DNA of 25,897 bases, from IMG/VR virus record IMGVR_UViG_3300042566_001944, positions 1 to 25,897 of that record. One strand, 5' to 3'. This document shows, piece after piece, positions 13,411 through 18,106 of this stretch. Within the stretch, counting starts at the first letter, position 1. Each line of letters starts with the position of its first letter. The position numbers were made by a program, and so were the translations under genes. This stretch comes from a virus. Below the pieces are notes generated by a model that was not told where the DNA came from, made no database searches, and saw only the letters and a list, made by a program, of their open reading frames with translations.

Positions 13411-13785
13411 TCAGGCCGCGCGGGTGCCGTTGGGCAGGATGAAGAAGGCCGGGTTGAACGGGCCCCAATCGTCGGCCTTGGGGCCAACCAACTCGCCGGT
13501 GCTAATCAGCGGCTCCACGTTGCCGTCCGCGTCCACGCGGGCCTTGCAGTAGGCGACGCAGTCCTGCAGCAAGCCGGCCGCGATGGCATCGAGCGTGCTC
13601 GTGTACGGGGGCCAGCCGTCCACCAGCAGCACGAGCGTGGGCTCGGTGTCGCTCGCGTGCACGGCCGACGATGCGATGGTGTCCGTGCGGCCGACGTGGG
13701 TTTGGACCAAGGCCAGCGCCGTCGCGGCGGGTAGGGTCTTGTCGGTGCCGGGGATGTTCAGGCCGATGTTAAGAAGGTAGTGCAT
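13411..13785 (-). CDS. First leftward gene, unknown protein (124 aa)
   Basis: Not recognised. A 124-residue protein predicted as mixed alpha/beta (MHYLLNIGLNIPG; LPAATALALVQTHVG; TEPTLVLLVDGW; LDAIAAGLLQDCVAYC; FNPAFFILPNGT). It starts at ATG 13785 with AGGAA upstream and is the first gene after the control region, 44 bp downstream of the -10 of the leftward promoter. The regular strand-helix pattern suggests a small globular domain, but no family was recognised. As the first product of the leftward operon it would be made very early in infection. Confidence 0.78.
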   Translation of the reverse strand: MHYLLNIGLNIPGTDKTLPAATALALVQTHVGRTDTIASSAVHASDTEPTLVLLVDGWPPYTSTLDAIAAGLLQDCVAYCKARVDADGNVEPLISTGELVGPKADDWGPFNPAFFILPNGTRAA

Positions 13786-13827
13786 GGGTCGGGTTCCTGT
13801 CAGATGCTGGCTCGGTGCCAGTGAGTG

Positions 13828-13890
13828 CAGTATGCCACAGGTTGGACGTAGTTAACTACCGTTCGTCGGCCAAAAGCTACCGTTCGTCGG
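13828..13890 (-). promoter_or_regulatory. Leftward early promoter with two 13-bp operator-like direct repeats (copy 2)
   Basis: Same layout as the block at 11765-11827: extended -10 TGGCATACT (CATACT at 13829-13834) and two perfect CCGACGAACGGTA repeats at 13857-13869 and 13878-13890, 21 bp apart, with identical distance from -10 to repeats. Expected transcription starts near 13822 and proceeds to the gene at 13785. A weak -35 (TTAACT) is visible here but not in the other copy, so regulation through the repeats is probable. Confidence 0.74.
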
Positions 13891-13908
13891 TCGTGGACGG
13901 ATGGAGCT

Positions 13909-13917
13909 TGTGGATAA
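13909..13917 (-). promoter_or_regulatory. Consensus DnaA box
   Basis: TTATCCACA on the minus strand, a perfect match to the bacterial DnaA-binding consensus. It is the only such box in the control region and lies next to an AT-rich stretch. A chance match is possible, but the position favours a role in origin firing or in host-DnaA-dependent regulation. Confidence 0.5.
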
Positions 13918-13945
13918 GTGCATCCGTCAGGGCTTGTGTCAGTCG

Positions 13946-13963
13946 TAAGTGCTTGATTAGTAT
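13946..13963 (+). repeat. 18-bp direct repeat, copy 1
   Basis: TAAGTGCTTGATTAGTAT; it matches 17 of 18 bases with the copy at 14434-14451, about 490 bp away in the same orientation. Confidence 0.85.
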
Positions 13964-13969
13964 AGATAA

Positions 13970-13995
13970 TGACAGATAGACAGTTCTGACAGATA
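13970..13995 (+). repeat. TGACAGATA direct repeats spaced 17 bp
   Basis: TGACAGATA occurs at 13970-13978 and 13987-13995, with a further GACAG in between. On the minus strand the copies lie just upstream of TATACT, a good -10 sequence (13958-13963), so they may be binding sites for a regulator of an additional leftward promoter or iterons of the origin. Confidence 0.65.
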
Positions 13996-14010
13996 AATAA
14001 CTAATACAGC

Positions 14011-14033
14011 TATACATGTATGTACGTGCACAT
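14011..14033. other. 23-nt alternating pyrimidine-purine tract
   Basis: An unbroken alternation from TATACATG through TACGTGCACAT, preceded by AT-rich sequence. Such tracts tend to unwind or adopt Z-form DNA, which would suit an origin or promoter opening site. Contains the palindrome ATACATGTAT. Confidence 0.55.
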
Positions 14034-14063
14034 CATGCGTGTGCTGGGGTTAACCGGAAACCT

Positions 14064-14087
14064 ATGCGTCAGCCGTCAATGCGTCAG
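14064..14087 (+). repeat. ATGCGTCAG direct repeats spaced 15 bp
   Basis: Exact copies at 14064-14072 and 14079-14087, with a related ATGCGT at 14035. Possible protein-binding sites; function unknown. Confidence 0.6.
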
Positions 14088-14134
14088 GGGGCGATGCGGC
14101 GGGGTGGTTGGGAGCGGCCGAGCTCAGGCCGGGG

Positions 14135-14200
14135 ACCGTACGGGTTCGGGGTTGGGCGTATGGTGGTGGGACCATACGGTTCAGGGGCGGGGAGTACGGT
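14135..14200. repeat. Cluster of CCRTACGG motifs with a perfect 8-bp inverted repeat
   Basis: CCGTACGG (14136-14143) is a palindrome. CGTATGGT and ACCATACG (14157-14164 and 14171-14178) form a perfect inverted repeat around GGTGGG, and AGTACGGT follows at 14193-14200. The first and third motifs are followed by similar GGTTC-GGGG sequence. The arrangement resembles clustered operator sites for a dimeric regulator. Confidence 0.65.
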
Positions 14201-14259
14201 CGGGAGTGTAATGTTATAACGTAACGTCGGCCGTGCCGGCGTGGTGGGCGCCGGGGGGC

Positions 14260-14283
14260 ATCCGACTTGACATAATATCCGAC
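14260..14283 (+). promoter_or_regulatory. ATCCGAC repeats flanking a consensus -35 (TTGACA)
   Basis: ATCCGAC at 14260-14266 and 14277-14283, 17 bp apart, with TTGACA at 14267-14272 between them. No matching -10 is seen 16-18 bp downstream, so a functional promoter is not shown; the repeats might bind a regulator. Confidence 0.4.
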
Positions 14284-14357
14284 CTGCACGTGGGGGCTTG
14301 GGGGTGTGCTCGATGTTCCACGCCGCAATGCCTTACTAATCAAGGGGTTAGCGCATC

Positions 14358-14400
14358 TTAACTTTCGTTCGGATACCTACAACGCCGGAACGAATGTTAA
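14358..14400. repeat. Long imperfect inverted repeat (15-16 bp arms)
   Basis: TTAACTTTCGTTCGG (14358-14372) is complementary to CCGGAACGAATGTTAA (14385-14400) with one mismatch and one bulged base, around a 12-nt spacer. It has no T run on either strand fitting a terminator. An operator or a recombination site is likelier. Confidence 0.75.
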
Positions 14401-14433
14401 GGCCGGGGCGGCTGGGCACGGCCTAGACTGGGC

Positions 14434-14451
14434 TAAGTGCTTGATTCGTAT
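14434..14451 (+). repeat. 18-bp direct repeat, copy 2
   Basis: TAAGTGCTTGATTCGTAT, 17 of 18 bases the same as at 13946-13963. It is followed by a G-rich run on the same strand. Confidence 0.85.
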
Positions 14452-14568
14452 GGGGTGGGGGAAGGGCGTAACGGAAAATTAACGAAAGGCCCCCCGGGTG
14501 CCCCTTCGCGCCGGGGCGGCTCTCACCGCGGGACTCCACGCCTACCCGGCTCCAAAAAATTCGGCAGA

Positions 14569-14607
14569 CCCCCCACCCACCCCCCTTCGCCGCCACGCCC
14601 CCTCCCC
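14569..14607 (-). other. G-quadruplex-prone tract on the minus strand
   Basis: Five runs of three to six guanines on the minus strand, with single-base gaps except one 12-nt gap. This meets the usual pattern for a stable G-quadruplex. It is flanked on both sides by a related AAAAATT...GACCCCC sequence (from about 14554 and 14610), possibly an old duplication. Confidence 0.5.
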
Positions 14608-14629
14608 TGAAAAATTTTGGGCGACCCCC

Positions 14630-14670
14630 TTGCCTTCCCCGTTCCGGCGTGCCAGAATCGTCGCCGGAAC
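14630..14670 (+). promoter_or_regulatory. Likely rightward promoter overlapping a perfect inverted repeat
   Basis: TTGCCT (14630-14635) and CAGAAT (14653-14658) are 17 bp apart, and a TG one base before the -10 strengthens it. The perfect inverted repeat GTTCCGGCG/CGCCGGAAC (14641-14649 and 14662-14670) encloses the -10 and would let a bound protein block it. CGCCGGAAC recurs in the inverted repeat at 14383-14391. It lies 26 bp before the first rightward ATG. Confidence 0.6.
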
Positions 14671-14695
14671 ATCCTACCCACCCAAGAGAACGAAC

Positions 14696-15103
14696 ATGCC
14701 CACCGACTACCACGGCGCCCTCACCGGCCGGTACTACGCCGCGAAAGCGGCCCGAACCCACGAGGCCCAGTTGGCCAACGAACTGCTCCGCGAGCACGGC
14801 CGCATCCACGACGGCTGGGCCGCCGCGGGGCAAGCCTTCATAGGCGGCCGAGGCCCGGGATTCAGCAGCTTCGGCCTGCTCGTCCGCACCGGCCCCGGCC
14901 GGTTCGACATCGTGGGGACCGCGGTGGCGGGGCTGGCGGCGGACTTCGCCGGGGAACTGATGCCGATTGGCCCCCGTCGGCCCGACACGTTCTACCGGGA
15001 GGGGGGTCAAGCCACCACCCGCGGCGAGCCCACGCGCTTTAGCGTCACGGGCGACTACCTCACCCGGCGCCTCCGCGCCGCCGAGTTGGGCCGGGAGCTC
15101 TGA
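14696..15103 (+). CDS. First rightward gene, unknown protein (135 aa)
   Basis: Not recognised. A 135-residue protein with a polar helical N-terminus (YYAAKAARTHEAQLANELLREHG), a central glycine-rich part (FIGGRGPGFSSFGLLVRTGPG) and a basic C-terminus (YLTRRLRAAELGREL). The ATG at 14696 was chosen over upstream starts because it follows CCCACCCAAGAGAACGAAC, a variant of the leader seen before the early genes, and comes 26 bp after the likely promoter. It overlaps the recombinase gene (TGATG), suggesting linked expression. Perhaps a partner or regulator of the recombinase; this is inference. Confidence 0.78.
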   Translation: MPTDYHGALTGRYYAAKAARTHEAQLANELLREHGRIHDGWAAAGQAFIGGRGPGFSSFGLLVRTGPGRFDIVGTAVAGLAADFAGELMPIGPRRPDTFYREGGQATTRGEPTRFSVTGDYLTRRLRAAELGREL

Positions 15104-15843
15104 TGGCCGTTTACGGCTACACCCGCGTCTCCACTGCGCTGCAGGTGGACGGCACCAGTCTGGGGGACCAGCGACGCCGCATCGTGGCCATCGCGGATTT
15201 CCACGGCTGGACCATCGAGGAGATGTTCGAGGACCGCGGCGTCTCCGGCGGCACGTCCCTGCACGAGCGGCCGATGGGCCACGCCCTCGTGGCCAAGCTC
15301 CAGCCCGGGGACACGCTGGTGGTCTCGAAGATGGACCGCCTGTTCCGCTCGGCCGAGGATGCGGTGCGCCGGACCAACGTGTGGGCCAAGGTCGGCGTGC
15401 ACTTGGTGGTGGGCGACATCTCGACCGACCCCGTGACCAAGGACGGCGTGGGCCGCCTGTTCTTCACCATTCTGGCGGCGATGGCCGAGTTCGAGCGGTC
15501 GCGCATCGCCGAGCGCGTCAACGCCGGCAAGGAGGCCAAGCGCGCGGCCGGTGGGTTCGCCGGCGGCAAGCCCCCGTTCGGCTACATCGTCGAGGGCAAG
15601 GGCAAGTTCGCCAAGCTGATGCCCCACCCGCAGTTGTTCCCGGTGCGGGCCCGCATCGCGGCCATGCGCATGCGGGGGTCGAGCTTCCGCGAGATTCAGG
15701 CGGCCGTGATGCAGGACTTCCCCATCCGGCTGGGGCTGGCCACCATCACGAAAGTGTGCAAGGATTCGGCCCCCGAGGCGTCGTTTGGCGATGACCGCAC
15801 GCTGCCGCCGCCCCTTCCGTTTGCCAACGAGCTGCTGGACTGA
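15103..15843 (+). CDS. Small serine recombinase (resolvase/invertase family)
   Basis: Site-specific recombinase that cuts DNA through a serine-DNA link. The 246-residue protein shows the catalytic N-terminus YGYTRVSTALQ with nucleophile S10 and R8, the MDRLFRSAEDA helix and the typical EFERSRIAERVNAGKEAKR segment near residues 132-150. It then has a PPFGY-containing linker as in recombinase-domain proteins and a short C-terminal DNA-binding part. The length is near resolvases and invertases (about 180-250) and well below the large phage integrases (450-700), so resolution or inversion is likelier than classical phage integration. It lies between the control region and terminase; inverted repeats in the control region are candidate target sites. 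Confidence 0.92.
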   Translation: MAVYGYTRVSTALQVDGTSLGDQRRRIVAIADFHGWTIEEMFEDRGVSGGTSLHERPMGHALVAKLQPGDTLVVSKMDRLFRSAEDAVRRTNVWAKVGVHLVVGDISTDPVTKDGVGRLFFTILAAMAEFERSRIAERVNAGKEAKRAAGGFAGGKPPFGYIVEGKGKFAKLMPHPQLFPVRARIAAMRMRGSSFREIQAAVMQDFPIRLGLATITKVCKDSAPEASFGDDRTLPPPLPFANELLD

Positions 15844-15845
15844 CC

Positions 15846-16343
15846 GTGACGACACTGAGCAAGGGGCGTGCCGCCCAAGTGGACCTGCTGCGCCGCATCG
15901 AGGCGGCCGGCGGCTGGGAGCAGGTGGTGGACATGGTGGCCGACGGCCAAACCCTGCGCCAGATTGCCGAGGTCTATGGCACCGAGCGCGTGCAGTTGCG
16001 CCGGCTGATGCGCGAGTACGTGGACACCCGCGTGCTCAACGAGGCCGTGTACGACGGCGTGGACGGCATGGTCGAGGACGCCCGGGAGGCGATGGACCTC
16101 GCCTCGCCCGAGACGGCCCAGCTCCGGCACTCCCAGTTCAACATGGCCCTCAAGCTCGCCGGCTTCCTGCACAAGGACAAGTTCGGCGAGACCAAGACGG
16201 CCGTGCAGGTGAACCTCTCCATCGCCGACCTGCACCTGCAGGCGGTCAAGCAAGTCAACGCCGAGCAGCGCGCCCCCATCGAGGGCACGTTCCGGCAAGT
16301 CGCCACCCCCGAGGAACCCGATGGCCACCACCTGCTCCGCTGA
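15846..16343 (+). CDS. Probable terminase small subunit
   Basis: Probably binds the phage packaging site and brings DNA to the large terminase. The 165-residue protein has an N-terminal helix-turn-helix (GGWEQVVDMVADGQTLRQIAEVYG followed by RVQLRRLMREY), a helical oligomerisation region (LNEAVYDGVDGMVEDAREAM; LRHSQFNMALKLAGFLHKDKFG) and an acidic, disordered end, as in podophage small terminases. Identity rests on this layout and position before terL; sequence alone is not conclusive. GTG start, two bases after the recombinase stop; no strong Shine-Dalgarno, which fits translational coupling. Confidence 0.78.
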   Translation: MTTLSKGRAAQVDLLRRIEAAGGWEQVVDMVADGQTLRQIAEVYGTERVQLRRLMREYVDTRVLNEAVYDGVDGMVEDAREAMDLASPETAQLRHSQFNMALKLAGFLHKDKFGETKTAVQVNLSIADLHLQAVKQVNAEQRAPIEGTFRQVATPEEPDGHHLLR

Positions 16344-16548
16344 ATTTGAAGACACGCCGGCCGCTCGCGCGACGATGGGCCGCCTGTTCCAAGACCTGCT
16401 CGAAGCGGGGCGCCAGTTCGCCGTCACGCCGCGGTTTGACACCGGGCCGCAGGGCCTGCACGTGGTCCCGGGCTTCATCGTGTCGTGGCCGGGCGCCGTG
16501 CCCGCCGAGCTGGAAGCCGCCCCGGCCCCCGGCCCGGAGGTCGCGTGA
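16321..16548 (+). CDS. Small unknown protein between terminase subunits (75 aa)
   Basis: Not recognised. A 75-residue protein with a short helix (ARATMGRLFQDLLEAGRQF), a beta-like section (GLHVVPGFIVSWPG) and a proline/alanine-rich end. Its ATG lies inside the end of the small terminase gene with GAGGAA at proper distance, and its stop overlaps the large terminase start (GTGA). Small genes in this position sometimes encode packaging accessories, but there is no direct evidence. Confidence 0.7.
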   Translation: MATTCSAEFEDTPAARATMGRLFQDLLEAGRQFAVTPRFDTGPQGLHVVPGFIVSWPGAVPAELEAAPAPGPEVA

Positions 16549-17963
16549 AAAAGGCGCCCAAGGAGAACCCGTTTCAGGAGTTCGTCCGCAAGTATTTCAA
16601 CGACCCCGTGGCCTTCGTGCGCGAAGTCCTTGGGTTCGAGCCCGACGCGTGGCAGGTCGAGATGCTGGAGGCCATCGCCAAGGGCGAGCGCCAGATTTCG
16701 GTGCGCTCTGGCCACGGCGTGGGCAAGTCGTCGGGCGCGAGCTGGGCCATGATTTGGTTCCTGACCACGCGCTACCCGGTCAAAGTCGTCGTCACGGCGC
16801 CCACCAGCGCCCAGTTGTTCGACGCCCTGTTCGCCGAGCTCAAGACCAACCTGCGCAAGCTGCCGCCGGCGCTGCAGGAGCTCTACAACGTCAAGCAGGA
16901 GCGCGTCGAGCTCGTGGGCGACCCCGAGGGCGCGTTCATCTCGGCCCGAACGGCGCGCGCCGAGTCGCCCGAGGCCCTGCAGGGCGTCCACTCCGAGAAC
17001 GTGCTGCTGGTGGCCGACGAGGCATCGGGCGTGCCCGAGCCCGTGTTCGAGGCCGCCATCGGCTCGATGTCCGGCACGCACGCCACCACGCTGCTGCTGG
17101 GCAACCCGACGCGAACGAGCGGGTTTTTCTTCGACTCCCACAACAAAAACCGCGGCGACTGGCACACTATCCACGTCTCGTGCCTCACGTCGCGCCTCGT
17201 GTCCGAGGCGTTCGTGCAGCAGGTGGCCCGGACCTACGGCGAGGACTCCAACGCCTACCGCGTCCGCGTTTTGGGCGAGTTCCCGCGCTCCGACGACGAC
17301 ACTGTCATCAGCCTTGAGCTCGTCGAGGGCGCCATGCAGCGCGACGTGGCCACCACCGCGGCCCAAGCCCGCTACTGGGGCGTGGACGTGGCGCGTTTCG
17401 GCGACGACTCCACGACCTTGGCCAAGCGGCAGGGCAACACGCTGCTGGAGAAGGTCAAGAAGTGGAAGAAGCTCGACCTGATGCAGGTGGTGGGCGTCAT
17501 CGTGAGCGAGTGGAACGAGACGCCCGTGCCCGAGCGCCCGGCGGAAATCCTCGTGGACTCCATCGGCCTAGGCTCGGGCGTGGTGGACCGCCTGCTGGAG
17601 CTCAAGCTGCCGGCGCGCGGCATCAACGTGTCCGAATCGCCGGCGCTCAAGGGCTCTTACGCGAACCTGCGCACCGAGCTGTGGTTCCTCGCCCGGGCGT
17701 GGTTCGAGAAGCGTGACTGCAAAATGCCGTTCGACGAGGACCTGTGCGCCGACCTCGTGAGCGTGAAGTACCTGCCGCCCGATTCCACCGGCAAGCTGCG
17801 CGTGGAGTCCAAGGACGCGACCAAGAAGCGCCTGCGCCGCTCGCCCGACGTGGCCGATGGGTTCCTGATGACCTTCGCCGGCGACGCCGGCACGGCCCTC
17901 TACGGCGTGTCCGCGGGCGGCGGGTGGGCAAAGCCCTTGAAACGCAACCTGCCCATCGTGTAA
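16545..17963 (+). CDS. terL: Terminase large subunit
   Basis: ATP-driven packaging motor and headful or site-specific nuclease. In the 472-residue protein, Walker A is SGHGVGKS (55-62), Walker B with catalytic glutamate is LLVADEAS (about 154-161), and the coupling segment LLLGNPTR (183-190) follows. The C-terminal RNase H-fold nuclease has D281 in WGVDVARFGDD, D338 in ILVDSIGLGSGVVDRL, and D435/D438 in RRSPDVADGFLM. The GTG start overlaps the preceding stop, with GGAGG ahead of it; the longer frame adds only a low-complexity arginine-rich leader. The overall length and motifs match terminases of podophages with P22-type portals. Confidence 0.96.
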   Translation: MKKAPKENPFQEFVRKYFNDPVAFVREVLGFEPDAWQVEMLEAIAKGERQISVRSGHGVGKSSGASWAMIWFLTTRYPVKVVVTAPTSAQLFDALFAELKTNLRKLPPALQELYNVKQERVELVGDPEGAFISARTARAESPEALQGVHSENVLLVADEASGVPEPVFEAAIGSMSGTHATTLLLGNPTRTSGFFFDSHNKNRGDWHTIHVSCLTSRLVSEAFVQQVARTYGEDSNAYRVRVLGEFPRSDDDTVISLELVEGAMQRDVATTAAQARYWGVDVARFGDDSTTLAKRQGNTLLEKVKKWKKLDLMQVVGVIVSEWNETPVPERPAEILVDSIGLGSGVVDRLLELKLPARGINVSESPALKGSYANLRTELWFLARAWFEKRDCKMPFDEDLCADLVSVKYLPPDSTGKLRVESKDATKKRLRRSPDVADGFLMTFAGDAGTALYGVSAGGGWAKPLKRNLPIV

Positions 17964-17968
17964 CCTGA

Positions 17969-18005
17969 CGGCGTCGGCAAAAGTTCGTGCGCAGACACGA
18001 CGCCG
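17969..18005. repeat. Inverted repeat after terL
   Basis: CGGCGTCG (17969-17976) pairs with CGACGCCG (17998-18005) across a 21-nt loop. It lies just past the terL stop, ahead of the strong terminator, and may help fold the transcript end. Confidence 0.5.
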
Positions 18006-18028
18006 ACGCTGTCCTTGGGTGGGACGGG

Positions 18029-18057
18029 GCCCCCGGCGCAATGCCGGGGGCTTTTTT
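18029..18057 (+). terminator. Strong intrinsic terminator between terL and portal
   Basis: GCCCCCGGC (18029-18037) and GCCGGGGGC (18043-18051) form a perfect 9-bp GC-rich stem with a 5-nt loop, directly followed by six T. This is a textbook rho-independent terminator on the plus strand, in the gap before the portal gene. No convincing promoter is seen between it and the portal start. Confidence 0.92.
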
Positions 18058-18106
18058 CATATAGACTGGACCCCTCTCACCCCTACATCTACGGGTTCTC
18101 CGGCGC

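Larger units (their letters stand above)
13786..14695. other. Gene-free control region: candidate origin and transcription switch
   Basis: About 910 bp between the divergent gene arms without a convincing gene. It holds a consensus DnaA box, a stretch much richer in A and T than the rest of the window (about 13945-14035), several direct and inverted repeats (listed separately), a leftward promoter at its left end and a likely rightward promoter at its right end. The features suggest both an origin of replication and the control point between early and late transcription. Short ORFs inside it have no good ribosome sites or protein-like sequence. Confidence 0.7.

Noticed and set aside
14016-14343. 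Short ORFs inside the control region on both strands
   Set aside because: No ribosome-binding sites, unlikely residue make-up, and they cross several repeat elements; better explained as non-coding.
13786-14695. CRISPR array or tRNA genes in the gene-free region
   Set aside because: Repeats are few, short and irregularly spaced, and no cloverleaf with conserved TTC loop sequence was seen.
15103-15843. Large serine integrase
   Set aside because: The protein is only 246 residues and lacks the long zinc-ribbon and coiled-coil C-terminus of large phage integrases.
17900-18025. Possible minus-strand gene behind the reversed leader copy near 18011
   Set aside because: The only frame is about 32 codons, starts too far from the AAGGA, and overlaps the end of terL.
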